Source: Mastigias papua (taxonomy: Eukaryota; Cnidaria; Scyphozoa; Rhizostomeae; Mastigiidae). Taken from it: 64,000 bases of DNA. The notes beneath the pieces are model-generated. The model saw only the letters and a program-made list of their open reading frames with translations, was not told the origin of the DNA and did no database searches. Positions 1 to 28,751 of the stretch are shown here, one piece after another; position 1 is the stretch's first letter, and every line of letters starts with the position of its first letter. The stretch is taken from NCBI GenBank assembly GCA_964019165.1, contig OZ025267.1:17884485-17948484 (forward strand), in the 5' to 3' direction. The position numbers were made by a program, and so were the translations under genes.

Positions 1-92
1 AATTAGAATTGTTATTATAAATGTTGAAATAGTATTAACTACCCATGCTTGCATTTGGCGTTTGGTGTAAGCAATCTATCACCAATTTTTAG

Positions 93-3000
93 GCTTGGCT
101 CCACATTGGTGTCCTTCTTCGTTTTAAATACAGCTTTACAGTTGGTTTTGCGTCATTTCTTGAGAGTGTCGTCCAGGTATGTTGCTACTTGCTGTCTATA
201 TAACCATGTAAGCCAAGATCAATGATCTTCTGCTTTCACGTCATTTACACAGGTTTTTTTACCTTTGCAGTAGATACAATAAGAGTTATTAGTCTCACTT
301 GGACTCTTCAAGTAAACAATGGTGAATATTTGCCAATTGGTCAATCGTAGGGCCAACTGGACACAGTATTCGTTGAAGGAACTAACAATTCTTTCGCAAC
401 TTTCATGTCATTTGCCTTCACACTTCTTGACTTTGGATATGCTTTCCATGTTGACTTGTGCAATGAAATTGTGCTCGTGTCAAGATTTGTTTTGGATTTG
501 GTGGTTGTCATTTGTTTGGGTCTACGCTTTAGAGCTGAGAAAGCTGGCAGTGTTTGATTCGCATTTGAAATTCCAATGTCCACGAAAGCCAATAAGCCTT
601 TTTGTTTAATTTGCATCTGTCTTACTTAATTTGCTTAGATTTCATGTGGTAGTCCATGTAATTAAGTGTTTTGTTTCTGTAGTACATGTATGTCTGTGTA
701 TCATTGCAGCGCTACACAAACTGGAATATTCTTGCTAAGACAGTCTTAAGAAAGTTTTAGTACTGAGATCATGAAGAGGCCAAGAACGCTTGCGTACTAG
801 GCCAAAAGATACAGTATTATAAACAAGTATAGTTTGCTACTAAGTGTCTTATATTCAATTTCAATAATTTCAATTAAACTTGAAATTGATCGTGTAGCAA
901 TAGGGTAACAATATCTTTTTCGTGAGTTTTTCTATTGTTGCTCGAAGTTGCTCTTGTTGGAGCTTCATTGTTTTGTGTGGAATTTTATCAGTCAGTGCTG
1001 TGTGATATCCAGAGTGTCATAGATTATCTTGAATTCTTTTGGTCCTTTGTTAAGAGTTGGTTTTTATCGATAATGGTACAGAATTTTATTCGCAAAGTTG
1101 TAAATAATATTTGTCAATGTATGATTCGAATGAGCAGATTTAGAAAGGACGTAATTTTGAGTGTCTGTTAGTTTAGAGTGAAAACCTGTAACAATTTATC
1201 GCCGTTTGCCATCATTTGTATGTCTAAGAAGTTCATGCTTTCGCAGTTTTCTACAACAGTGAAATGGATTTTCACATGTGAATTATATAAAATGTTATGG
1301 AGTTGTGTAGTGGGACAAGGTGCGATGCATAGGGCCGTTCCGAAGGGGCGAAGCTACCTTGTTAAAAGCGTTGATCATATTGTGGGATGCTGCAGCTCCC
1401 CTAAAATGAAAGATAGTTTGCATTGATCTTGCATTTCAAAGTTTCTCCATTGTCCATTACAAGTTTGAAACGTGTTGTTCTTGAAGATCTTGATGTGCAG
1501 TGCACGTAACTTGTCAGTTTTCCTATTCCTAAGACACCCTCAGGTTGTAGGCAATTGCTTCTGATAAGCCCTGTTTTCTGTAACTCCTTGTGATTGAATA
1601 CCTTTTCTCCGAAAACTTCACTGAAAGAAGTGAAGATAACTGTAAAATTTTTATTGCACTGTTTACTTTGATTAAGCTAAACCATCATGATTGTTGTATC
1701 TTAGAGCGAAAATGATTTTGATTGCAAAAAAGCCATGCCCATTTTTGTGACGTTGCACATAGAGAGCCCCTTGTTCAAATTTTAGGCATAACTCCTGAAT
1801 GGGACCTACCCTTGTGTCTCACAAGATGAAGTAACTATCTAGATGCATCGAAAAGCTCACCAACTTGAAGCTTCGTTCTCTTCGTTTTCTTTCCAGTCAT
1901 ATTCTAAGTTGTGTTACTTATTCTTTGTCAATTCTTTGTCTCCAGGTTGTCACAGTTGTAGTTTTACTGCAGACAAGGTTATCAAGAACGACACCGATAC
2001 TCATACCAGTTTTTGCTACATACCTTGGTACACTTACAAGGCTATCAGTTGTCTTAGTTGTGTATTACAAGTGTATCCACAGCAATTTGCATTCGTACAG
2101 ACTGGGCTTTGATCAAGAGGTTTGTTCTCCATGCTTTAATAGTGTACTTGCTTTTGTTACTTTGTAATTACAGTGTGTGCGTAGCTAAAGCATTTGTCCC
2201 AGAATATTATCCCAATTGCTTAAATTTACTTGCTTTCTCAGACTAGCAGGATTGTTTTCTGATATATGGCCATATACATGAGTACCTCATATGTAGAAGT
2301 GTACCAGGTAAACTTGCGTCGTGAATCAGCTTGATTCTGTTCGACTATTGATACTGTCTTCCTAGCAGAATGAAAAGGAAAAGCTCAGTTTCAGGAGAAT
2401 TATTTCTTTTTGGGCACCATTGGCTCTGTTCCTACTTTGTCAGAGAATCACCCGGCCAACCGTGAACTTATTCGTTGTTAGAGAGCGGTTCGGAGGTGTA
2501 ACTCGTGAAGATGCTGTCAAGGTAATAGTCCGCTCTTATTTTGAATTTTATTGAGTTACATCAATATTTCCCCGCACTTGAATTAATGCGTTGGCTATCC
2601 TATTCCATTGCTCCGTTATCTGATGTTAACCTTGTACGATATCAGTCGATGCCATTGCATATATTGATGCGACTTTTCTTTCACCGCACACCCCATCGTG
2701 TTTTGTTTTTCCCTCTGGAGTATTGTAGTATGTCAGACTGTTTGTAGGGAAGTGTAGATTCGTTCCGTTTAGTTCGGGAGTGGCAATATTGTGTTACATT
2801 GGTGCTACCAAGTGGAACCTACACGACTCTGTCCTCTGTGACATCAAGTAACCTGCAGGTGGTCATTTAAACTTGAGTCACTTAGTTGACATTCAATAAC
2901 TTGGCTGCGCGATATTTCGAGCATGAACTACCTCAAACGAGCTTTCATTTCTCTCGTTTAGGACTCCTAAACTCATTATTATTTTGAGATATTTTTTGCT

Positions 3001-6000
3001 TTCATTCATAGTCAGTGGCTGTCCTATTGGTTTGCTATCCAATTGGGCGCTTGCCTTACAGCTGGTTAAATGCATTGAAGTCATTTGAGCCTGCATTCTC
3101 TAAGGTAGGCTCCTATTTATATTCCTGCTTTATATCAATCAAATAAGATACCGCGAGAGTGTAATCAAGGGGTTTCTCTATGTATCTAAGTCTCCATTTC
3201 GGATAATGAATGTGACAAATTTTTTGTGAGACGACTGTGGATGCTGAAAGTGCTATTTGTGTTGACGTCACTTTCAGGTTAGTTTCTTTTGCACTGAGAG
3301 AAACTTATAGTTGATTACAGGTATTTTAGGGTCGTGGAGAAATTCATCAGTTTTTTGGCGTGTTCTGCGTGCTCCATTCCTTTCTTCTCTCTTCTTCTTT
3401 CACGTTTATCTTTATTTGCAATCGACAGAAAATGCACGAGGGTGAGGTTACCGTGACAATCAAGAACATACGAATATTTCAATGTTGCTGTTTTCTTTTC
3501 TCATTCATGGTAAGCTGTGTTACGACGTACAAGTTTTGTTTTTCTAATGAGGCATGTAGTATGGAACATACGTGTAGAAAGTTAAGAAATTTGTACAACT
3601 ACGGCAAGATCTCCATTGAACCTCTTAAATTCGAGCAATTGTATCAGAGCAAACAGTCTAGAGTTAGGAAGCCCTTCCATTCACTGCAGTTAATTTCGCG
3701 TAATCCATGTAGCAGCTTCTTATAGAGAACTTTGCGTGGAAGCTTATAATGTCTATAGTTTCCTGTTTTAATTGGTGAGTGGCTAAGTAGTTAGAGCGCT
3801 GGGCTGCTCAGCGGAACATCGAAGGAGTGAGTCGAGCCGTCTGACCGAAGTTGGGATGCTCGCTCACTGTCAACTCAGAAGCAGATGGGTACCTGGTGGC
3901 AACACTGGGGAAGTTAAAGGCGGTGAGGAAAGAACTGGCCGGCCATGGCTCACAATGCCAACAGCTCAAGATAAATGTTTTCTCTCACAGGCCCTCCCCA
4001 ACGTATGGAATCCTACATTAGGCCAACCGTTACTTTTACCCTGTCTTAAAATTTATCACTTATAGTATCTTCATAATGCGCAATTAAACTTAGGGAACTA
4101 CTAAAGAACCTTTTGCAATATAATGTGGCAAGAAGAGGCCAAAAAAATAAAGGAATTGGTACGAATTAGACCTTGTGCCAGGCACCTTATAGAAACCATG
4201 CATATTTTCATCGCCTATGCCGTTCATCAATTGAAGATGCCAGGTACCTTGCGCAAGGTTAATTTGATTTTACCGGCCGTAGAGTAAATCCGTGCTACCT
4301 AGTAGCCTGACAACTTCACTTGTTTGTGGCATTGGCTGCTTTGATAAAATATAATTTATCCATATTTGTTGATCATAAGTGAATCCAGTGACTGATATTG
4401 CTGTTGACTATATATGCTGTATATATGCTTTCATTGTGGAACTCGCTGTGATAATGTGATCATAGCAAATGTTTAATTGTAGTGTTTGCAGGTTAGATTG
4501 ATTGTTTATTTTGTCTTGAAGGAGATAGTCAGTCCGTTCAATACCTTTGCTTCAGAAGGCTAGTGTTTGAGTTTTCAGTTCGACTGGACATTGTAGCGGA
4601 ATTTCCTGCTTCACATTTGTACAACCTCCTCCTCCTCCCCCCCCCCCCAGATTGTTTATTGAATATTAGCACAAATTCACAACATGAAACACTCACGCAC
4701 TTTTCTCGCGCAAATGAAATATAGTAGTTGGAAATTGCTCTAGCCGTATGAATGATCCTTTGATGATCCGTTTCTTCGGCTAGCCACATTAGTTGCCTTC
4801 ATGTTATTATTGTACATCATTTGCTACTTGTATTTCATCTTTGTAATTACGATATCCTTCACCAATTCATAGTAGTGTTTGTTTTCTCTTTGTATAGTGG
4901 GCGATGAGCCTCTCCTGGATACCTGGCGTTGCTCCCACTATACTCGAAACAGTGAGCGATATTGATCAAGAATTAATCAAAGAAGCTATTGTTGTTTTAC
5001 ATGTGTTCAGTTTTTGTCCAATTCTTTGTACGTTGATATTGTATTTTTTTGATATGTTCTCATCAGAACCACCTCATGAATGTGTAATGTTTTGTGAAAT
5101 TTGAGGAGATTTTAAGGAGCTAAGTTGGTCTTTTTGAGTCCCAAGTCCACTATTTTCAGTAGTGCATGAGTCATGAAGTTTGCAAGAACACTTCTATGTG
5201 GTACATGCTCATTTCATGAGCATCGTCTTGTTGCTTTGTCCTGTTAATGTGGAATCATGTTAGTTACAACTTATTGGAGTTTCATCCCTTCCAAATATTC
5301 TACTTAGACTTTGTATTTCAATAGCGCTGAATTGCCTATGGCAGGGGTTGCGAGGTCAAATTCAGCACGGATCAGTTATTCTCTCGGACATTCACTTTGA
5401 CTTCTCGTAAATCCTGTAGTCTGTACATAATTGTCTATGTCTTTACCTTTCTATCAGCAACTATGTGTGTTTTGCAATCTCTGATAGTCTAATGTAGCTA
5501 ATACCTCACTTTTTTAGCCGCAAGCAGAGCTGTGTTGACTGGGAAGTTCGTTGCCGCATCTAAAACAAAGTACTTGTATCCCACCATTCCAGCAACTCTC
5601 ATTGTATTGGTTTCAATGCTTTGCATCCTGCCAAGAGTAGGGTGGGTGCTTCTAATGAACGCCACTCGATTTGTCCTTGAGTTTAGTTATTCATGTGGAA
5701 TTTCGCTTCAGTTAGAATGATCAAATTTATCAATGTCATGAATTGTTGGTCTTTATCAGCAAAGTAGAACCAGGATTTTAGCAATATGCAGGTTTCCTGC
5801 CTTGCCTGCCAATATTTTGTACTTCTTTCTTCTTTGGTAACTTTGGTCCTTGAGTTTATAGCCGTAGACAATAGTTCCTATTTGATATGGTAGGCTGCCA
5901 ATGTTTTTTTTTATTACAATCTAATGTCTGTCCCCAAACGCAATATGTATTTGCTCAGAAGTCAGTTATAATAGAGGAAATTTGGCCAATAGGCTTGTTA

Positions 6001-7738
6001 TAGGGTGTACAAGAGGTCCTTCATATAATGATGAAAGTATGAAACCCTTAGAAGCACAATGGTTTGTATTATTTCATGTGGTATCCATGAACTTTACATG
6101 ATAAATGAGCAATGTATATTGCTGGGTGAAAAGATTAGGGAGAATATTTTGCATATTGTAAATACGAAGTTGAAAGTTACGAAAGGAGTAAATGTCTAGG
6201 TTACAACATGTTACCTCATTTTCACTTTTGTCGCACCTTACTGTTGCCTCTTAATCAAATTTGATATTTGTGATGGAATGTATAATTTGCTATCTTAAGT
6301 ATATTTTTCATGTTAGGGTTCATGGATCACTTATGGGTGCATGTGCATTCTTCTTAGGATTTTGTATGGAGCCTCTTAGTCTCGCTGCTGCATTAATTCT
6401 CTTTATGCGATCGGTAGGTATTTTTCCATCTTCTGTATTGTTGCAGAATGCCCTCCTGCCAGTAGTCCAAGTGTTTTGGAAGATGTATTTCTTGTACTTT
6501 CACAATGTGTTCTTGTGACATAGTAATTTTTTTCCGTGATTCTGTTCAAATGGTAAAATTATTATCTTCCTGCGATGCTTCATCAAAGTTGAATTTTCCT
6601 TCTTATATCCTATCAGTTTTTTGTGGTATGTTGGTCTTGATGTGCTGGTGAGCAACAACAACATATGTTAAGGAAAGTGCCAAGAATTTTTGTTAGGGGA
6701 CTGTTTAATTCATTTAATGACGGAGAAGGAACCATCATGGTTTATTCCAACACACGAGACATTGTTGCAAATCTCACCATCTGGAATGACTAACAATGCA
6801 TCTCGTAAGCTAACATTGATAGTCAAATAGTAAATTGATCAAAAACTCTGCAATGGAATTTAGAGTAGAGAGTAGTACAATATTGTTTAGATGAATTTGT
6901 ATGGGGAGATAAAATATTTATATTCTTTATCCTAGCACTGTTGTAATTTGGCTTGAACAAGCCTCTCTTTGTATAATGTAGATACACCATGGTCCATTCT
7001 CCCTTGCACTGCCTTCACCTTCTCCCGGTCTTTGACTTGCCTGATATTTTGCCACTTGTCTTCAACTCTTTCTCTTACAATGGTTCTTCCTTTCTTTCTT
7101 GTTCCTTCCTTTTCTTCCCTTCTTTCCTCTTTTCTGCCTTCAGTCCTCCTTTCCTTGCTTTCTCCCTATTTTCTTCTTTTTCTCTTTCTCTACTTCTCTC
7201 TTTTGAATGACTGAGTTTCCTGAGAAACCGCTTCGTGGCTACGGGTGCTTTTTTCATTTCTGGTATCGATGATAATCCTGACAGCATTCTACCTCTGTTT
7301 CAAAGGTTTACTTTTCTCAATATAGATTTTACTATATTACATGACTTATTTAATATCTTCTTTTGAGGGTCGCCCCAACATTTTCTTACTTAACATATTA
7401 GATGTTTTTACCTCGGCCACATACAATTTCTATGAAACCATTTCTATGCTTTTCTATGAAATGAAGTAATTTGTGTGTATTCGTGTTGAAACAAGTTTTT
7501 TCCTTTCTATATTCACACTTTAGAAATTCAATGTTTTTTTAAGGGAATCGTTTAGAAAGAAATTAGTGGCTAATATTTGTGTAATGGGAATGAATTTTAC
7601 TTATACTTCATGGTTTTTGGCTAACAACTTCTATGATCTAGAATTTGTCGAACTTTTATATTTTGATAGGAATCAAACACAGAAAATTTTGAGTTATCTC
7701 ACAAAGATTCTGAAAAAGAAATGGAAACAGAAATGTGA
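93..7738 (+). CDS. ANKH-like transporter, copy A (5' exons outside window)
   Basis: Homologue of progressive ankylosis protein (ANKH), a multi-pass membrane protein that exports pyrophosphate/ATP and citrate. Exons seen: 93-176, 1946-2119, 2366-2521, 3012-3104, 3429-3509, 4898-5027, 5518-5641, 6317-6413, 7670-7738. They total 1,008 nt and splice in one open frame to a TGA, giving 335 C-terminal residues. Recognisable ANKH stretches include AWLHIGVLLRFKYSF (exon 1 here), PILIPVFATYLG, SFWAPLAL followed by CQRITRPTVNLFV, and VHGSLMGACAFFLGF. All introns have GT-AG ends; the donor at 5028 is GTACG and is shared with copy B. Acceptors at 2366 are tandem NAG (start 2366 or 2369). The last exon encodes a 22-residue hydrophilic acidic tail. 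An AATAAA lies at 7748. The N-terminal exons (about 148 residues in copy B) must lie upstream of base 1. Copy B, 14 kb downstream, is a tandem paralogue; in the 58-residue exon they differ at 5 positions. The assignment rests on remembered human ANKH similarity and shared exon phases. Confidence 0.9.
3776..3975 (+). mobile_element. tRNA-like SINE (in ANKH-A intron)
   Basis: The head resembles a tRNA promoter: A-box-like TGGCTAAGTAGT at about 3780 and B-box-like GAGTCGAGCC at about 3829. It is followed by a GC-richer body unlike the surrounding AT-rich intron. Ends are not defined; no clear target-site duplication was found. Confidence 0.5.
6990..7205 (+). repeat. Polypyrimidine-rich tract in last ANKH-A intron
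   Basis: About 200 bases, almost all C and T on the + strand (CCTTTCTTCC-type runs). It creates shadow open frames on both strands. It is purine-rich on the - strand and could adopt triplex structure; no gene signal. Confidence 0.6.
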
Positions 7739-8051
7739 TCAGTGGTGAATAAATTAGTGTGCGCTTGAATATGGAAGATTAACGTCGAACGGTAGAAGAA
7801 GTGAACACTATTCAAGTATACTGCCTTCTAGACTGACTGCAGGTAGAGCCATTTGCTGAAATACGTAATGAATAGAAATTTATTGCCTTTGTCCATCGTT
7901 GGATTCTTATCAATTTGTATGGAAGTGCTCAGATGAAACGATAGAGGTTTTAATGTTAAAAGAAAGCACAATATTAGTAACTGACATTTCGTTTTGTCCA
8001 GTTGAATACTGTACAGACGATACAGATCTTCGTGCAAGCATGCATACCTAC

Positions 8052-8479
<428 letters not shown>

Positions 8480-10359
8480 ATGTGAAAGATAGGCTTTTTA
8501 TTACACGTTGTTGACTGACTGTTAACTCTGCAATGAAATCAATACGGATCTAGAGTCAGCTATGATATATCCAATTTATGATGGTATTGTCCTCAAAATT
8601 TAGAAAGTCTTGTAGGATCTTCACATTCCCATTACTGTCTTTACATATCTTCGTCATGACGATTAGTGCTGCTTTCTGCATTCGTTCTGTGAAAGAGGTT
8701 AACCGATCTTGTTGTTAGTTCAATTTTTTGAATTTCCGTGTAAGCTCTTTGGTACTGCACCCATCACTCCCATTGAGATAATGACTGTATCAAAGGTGTA
8801 TTGTCTATTTATGCGTTGTAGGTTTGTAATCAGAGGTGTGTACTTTTCCTGCTTGTCTTTATATGCTTTCTTTAGGTGTCTGTTATCTCTACTATTTGAC
8901 ATAATTGCTTTTCGATTTGCCATATGACAATGTCAGTTCTATTATTCTCGGTTTCTGTAGTAGTTTTGATTCGTTCATCCAACCAGATTCCCATTTGATC
9001 TTTATGTACCATTAGAGATGGTTTCATTTCTATTTAATACATTCATTTAATTTATTGATATATTATGCGTGTCAACTGATTATGCCTAATATTTAGGTAC
9101 AACGTAGGAGCCAAAACTGGACATGCATATACTAGGTCATGATACGCTCATACTGTTTTTTTATCCACACTCTTTTCTCGTCTTTCCTGTCTCTTTGACG
9201 TTTAGCTCTTGTTCCTGTATTACGGTTATAAAGCCTTGTCTTTGCTGGTAGGCGTAGTTTCAGCCAGTTATTGGTTTTCCATATCAATAATTTCATCTTC
9301 TATCAGTGTTTTCTACAAGTATCTTTCTTCCAGTGTCCAAATACCCAAACCCACTTCAAGTGGTAACTACCAAAAGTTAAAATCACAAGCCATTTCTTTG
9401 TATTTTGCGAGACTATATGGAATGATTTTGGGAAATTGGCTTTTCTAAGGTAGCCCATAAATTTTTTGCTGGAATTTATTCTTATAATATTGTTGTCAGC
9501 TTTATTATACAAATCTTTCCCTTTATTTGATTAATGCTTTTGAGCGATCACCTCTAGGTGTGGACAGGATAAAAAAGTTTTCTGAAGTTCTTGTAAATCC
9601 ATAATAGACTGTTATACTGAAAGCCAGACATTGCCACAATTTATGAACGACAAATACTGCTTTTTCCCCAATATTTTGACAGCAAGTTGTTCCTTATCTG
9701 ACATTCCTATGATGTAGGTGCACTTTTTAAATAGCCATTTAAGGAGCTAAAGAAGTAAAAGCACTATCTTTTTATAAATGAAATAGCACATATGTATTGC
9801 GTAAAGTACTTTCCCGTCGAAACATTAGCTACAGGGCTCACTGATGTTCAGATAGTAGCTGTGGTTGTGGCCAACCAGTGAAAAGTGTGTTTAGATGGAT
9901 GCCATGTTGAGTCAGCTTGTGCAATACTTTTGTGAGGGAGGTGTACTCCTCCCAAAGCATTGAACATATTCATCAGCCCCCCCTGGTATCAATTCATGGC
10001 CATGTCCCTGGTTCTGGGGTGTTCAGCTCAGATCTTTGATTCAACCATGCCCCCATTCATATACAGAAAGGGTTCTCAATGGAAGAAACGCATAGTTAGA
10101 AATCACATCACAGAGTTAAGATCTCTAACTCAGTGAATCATTATTTGATATCCATCCTGGTATACGATTGGTTGCAGAAATCTGGTTTAGGATAACAAGG
10201 AGGTGCCACCTTTGCCATAGAGTTAGAAGTGCCCCTTAGAAGATTACTCTCAAGCATGTCACAGTCCCTAACTACAACTGTTATTTTTGAGAGGCATTAA
10301 TGACGGAAATTTGTAGGAAACTTTACTTCTAGCCCCCCAAAACACCCACCACCCTCCTG

Positions 10360-10435
10360 GCCCTTGTTCAAACCAGTCGGTAAAATATATGTTGCTACAC
10401 TCAAAGTTCTTCGGCACGCCACTGGTTCTAAGTCC
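10360..10435. repeat. Dispersed repeat family, copy 1 (partial)
   Basis: Shares TTGTTCAAACC-like and CGGCACGCCACTGGTT-like blocks in the same order with 32255-32480 and 61925-62120. Only the end of the family consensus is recognisable here. Confidence 0.5.
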
Positions 10436-10499
10436 TGACCGTTTGTTGTCATGCGTGTTTAATCCATATTCATTTAGCTATTCCTTGGGGAGCGATTCA

Positions 10500-13330
10500 T
10501 ATCCCATGCCTACGAACATCTTTGTTTGTACGATTGAGACCTGTTGATGACAAGAGCAAATTCTAATACGATTCTAATCCCACAGTCAATTTCTCCATTT
10601 CTTTATTAGTTAAGTTCCCAAGGGGAAGAAGTATATGCCTTTCCTTGATTTACCTCATCTCCCTAGGTATTTCTGGTATTGTTGCCAAGCCATTGTTCCC
10701 TTGCAGCAACTTTTGCACGCTATGAAAAGATTTTGGAATAATTTTGCTGTCGTTTGAATGCTGTTTGTCATCCTGCACAAGACCTTTTGAAGCTTCCAAT
10801 TCATTGCAATATTTGGCAGACAGAAAAATCTATCACACAGAGGTTATATCATTATTTACCTGTTGTTGTTTCATAATCATTTTGCATCCTCTTGTGTGTA
10901 TGCTTTAACTTTGTCAAGATTACCAAAGCAATACATAATGTATCAATGTCAATGTGTTTCTCTGTCACTCGAACCGATATTATTCTAAACGCCTCGGAGT
11001 GCTCATTGCCTCATACTCATACGATGTTGATATCTATTTACCGACTAGTCTCTTTCTGAATTTTGTCAGTGTGGCTTTGTGCAATTGTTGGAAGGACTTA
11101 AAGCTAGGCCACTTGACACACTAATGTTATAATAGATATTAAAGGAGTTTACAAGAAGGTAATGCTCTACTTGTCAAAAGGTTAATTAAGTTCTATAACA
11201 GATGTTTTGAGACCTAAGATAGGTGATAAGTTAATAAACATTTAGAAATCAAGTTTTCATGCAAGCCCATCATCTCTTTCATTTACTTCTTATATGTTTC
11301 CTGTTAGTCTATGTATTCCTATCTATTCCAGTAGTGCTTGCATGTTTTTCAACACTGTAGTAGCGTATAACGGGTTTTCATTTTATGAGTATAGATGAAC
11401 AAAATATGAGAACTCAAGCACTTTGCGATGAAAGTCTTAAGAAAGTCTTCATAGTGAAATCATGAAAAGCTAAGGAAGTTTCAAAAATGGGTCAAAAAAG
11501 TTTTCTTACAAAATACAAAACTTGTATTCCTGTAAGGAAATGAACTAGACCAGGCGGAGAATATGCGATGGGTAACACCTCTCCAAACTTTGTGCGACTA
11601 TGATAACTAATAGTACCCTCTGGTATGAGAAAAAGTTTGGGAAGCGGCAAATACCTGCTGCGTTTACCAAATATGGACATTTTTCAGGACGGAGTTAGAG
11701 CCTTGAAATGACAACTGTATTACATTTGTCATAAATAAAATGACTTTTGTGGTTTCATGTACGAGATTCAGCTTGAAAATATCAAAGATTATGGTTGGTC
11801 AGATGAAGGGGAAACTGCATGAGTAGAAACTGCACTTTTTGAAGATGTTGCCGAGATCCTAGAAGAAGACGATGATGACACTGGAGAATTTCAAGGACAC
11901 AGTAATGAAGATAACAGTGACGGGAAAGACTGGGACATAATCTGAGGTACAAATAGGCATGTAACTGTATAAGAGAAGAATACAATGAATTAACTGTAAT
12001 TGATATGACTCCCATCCGAGCGATCAATTCGTTGATTTGAAATATTGACAGTACGTTTAGAGTAAGTAGAAGAGAGTGCTCGCAGGGTAATTTTCCCATA
12101 TGTTTGATTGAATGGATAGCGGTACACGCACAGAGTAGGAAGTCATATAAAATTGGCACCAAATAAGAGTTCGACCCCAGTCCTTTTGAATGAATGAAAT
12201 AAAAGTTTTACATTTTACACTATCACCTTTGGTTCTGTCTTACCACAAAAGTAATTTTATTTGTTATAATTAAAATAAAATCATGTCATTTCAAAGTAGG
12301 AGAAAAATGGATTGAGTAAAAGTTATAATACGCATAATTAAACAAGGGCTCTTACCCCCGTTTTGGAAAATTTCCATATTTGGTAGACGCAGCAGGTTTT
12401 CGCCGTTTACCAGAATTGTTTCTCATTACGAGAGGGCATGGGTTGCTAAATATCATAGTCGCACAAAGTTCAGAGAGATATTACTCTTCCTGTATTCTAC
12501 TTTCTGTCTATACTTTGATTTTTCGGAGGACATTGAATGGTTTCTGCTGGCTGTTTTCATAGCCTCAAATATTCTAAAAATTGTTCTTATCTTTTAAGAG
12601 CGATGTTTTTGCAAAGGAACTTGCATAGTTGAATCCCTTTGAAAATCCTTATCTGAGACTAAGCATATAGCAATGTTCTTATCTTTGTAGCAAATCGAAC
12701 CTCAGTGTTCTTTTAAAGTGTGTTCTTACAGAAAAAGTATATCATTTTCCAGACCTGTAACTGGAGCATAGATACAAATTTGCGAGTAATGCTCATCAAT
12801 ATAATTACCGTATTTTTGTTTTTATCTCTGTGATATAAGATATGAGCTTGTCCAATTCAAGAAGTTCTTCCCAAACAGGCTTTGCGATGAATATTGTCAC
12901 TTTGCTTGATTGAAGGAAAGCCGTTTATGAAAATATTTGCGTCAAAGGAGTACATTAATCGGTCGTTCTGCGCCTACGTTTTAGGATTCATTAAGTAAGA
13001 GATATGCTCTTTAGTATCTTTTTCTTTCTCTAAATGTGAATGTCCACTGAAGACTTGACGCACCTAACTTTCGTCTGCATTGATAACAAATTTGTGCAGC
13101 AATGAATGGCTCTGTGCAGTGATTGATACTAAATCTGTGCACTGTGGAAACTAAAAGAGTGCAATGGTAAAGCCACTTTACTGCTGAAGAACTGTATTCA
13201 TATTACCGTTGCAGCAAAACTTGCTTTAATTGCAATTTCAGTAGCAATTATTAATAAATTTTTTATCAATTAATGTTTGTAGATCGCAGGAAAGTCGTGT
13301 TAGATTAGGACCAATGAGCTAGCGCCCAAA
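10500..13330. repeat. ANKH-A 3' flank, duplicated unit
   Basis: Blocks near 10531-10880, 11095-11290 and 13150-13260 match, in the same order, 29180-29540, 30025-30230 and 30835-30950 downstream of ANKH-B. This shows that the tandem duplication included several kb of 3' DNA. The ANKH-A side is interrupted by the inverted-repeat element at 11.47-12.59 kb. Confidence 0.75.
11470..12590. mobile_element. Long inverted-repeat element
   Basis: Sequence about 11500-11760 is repeated in inverted orientation at about 12230-12560 with recognisable but diverged identity. Shared blocks include CCATATTTGG, CGCAGCAGG, ATCATAGTCGCACAAAGTT and ACCACAAAAGT. The spacer is about 470 bases. It is absent at the homologous place beside ANKH-B. 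Foldback transposon or inverted duplication; no transposase seen. Confidence 0.65.
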
Positions 13331-14260
13331 ATCCGAAATAAGAGGAACTGGGCCTTGACCATGTCATGGCCCACAGGAAGTAGAAGAATTTTCCAAATTT
13401 ATTTCTTGTAAGTTAACAATCTAGCTTTGAGCAGGATTTTGTCGATAACATCTTAGCAACTGAGAATTACACCAGTAACAACAAACTACTTTCTTGATTT
13501 TTAAATTATTATTTGAGAAACTTGATTTGGAAGCGTGTAACTTGAAGTTTTAGGCATTTTGCTATTGTAGGATTTTGGCTGTTTTCCAAATTTTCAAAGG
13601 TAAACTTAAAACATTCCTTGAAACATATGACCCGTGTTTTCAACTTGTTGCTGGAAAGGATTCTTGTGTGCCAAGATAGCTTTCGAAGCAAGCATTCACA
13701 GATTCTCTTCAAGAAGTGAACTCAATCCCTTCCATTGGAAATGATTCGAAATCTTGAGGGATTGCGAGAAGTAGAAGTTTCCAGAACAAGAGTTTTTAGA
13801 TGAACAAGAGTTCTGTTCTTGAAACCCATAGGTATTTTCAGTCTTTCTATGTTTCCAATTTCAGTAGAGTCTGTTGGAAATATATTGGTAATGCAAGAAA
13901 GCCCTGCGAAGTCTTAAAGCAGGTAGAACCACCTGTGGCCATGAGAGCCATTGTCACGATTCTCTGCGGCAGTAAACCACTGTGAAGACAAACGTGGATA
14001 TTACTCTATTGTTCAGTAGAATGTCTTCATTGTAAATAAAGACAGTGGAAGACATTGTCACTACCTGTGCAAATAGACAATGCAAGCCAGGTATGCGTTC
14101 AAGCCTCTTTCAAAGTTAAAATCGACTATTTCACCTTAAGTGATGTCCCATTTTGGACGTGCGCACAGGGAGTTGGCAATTCTAGCTAATTTACCGTCTT
14201 GCATTAGTTTCTGCTTGTTTCTTGTCTTTATAGCTAGCACATACAGCACATTTTGACGAA

Positions 14261-28751
<14,491 letters not shown>

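Noticed and set aside
5028..5040. Apparent loss of the GT donor in ANKH-A relative to copy B (acg-ttg against acg-gta)
   Set aside because: The true donor is three bases upstream (GTACG) in both copies and keeps the correct frame.
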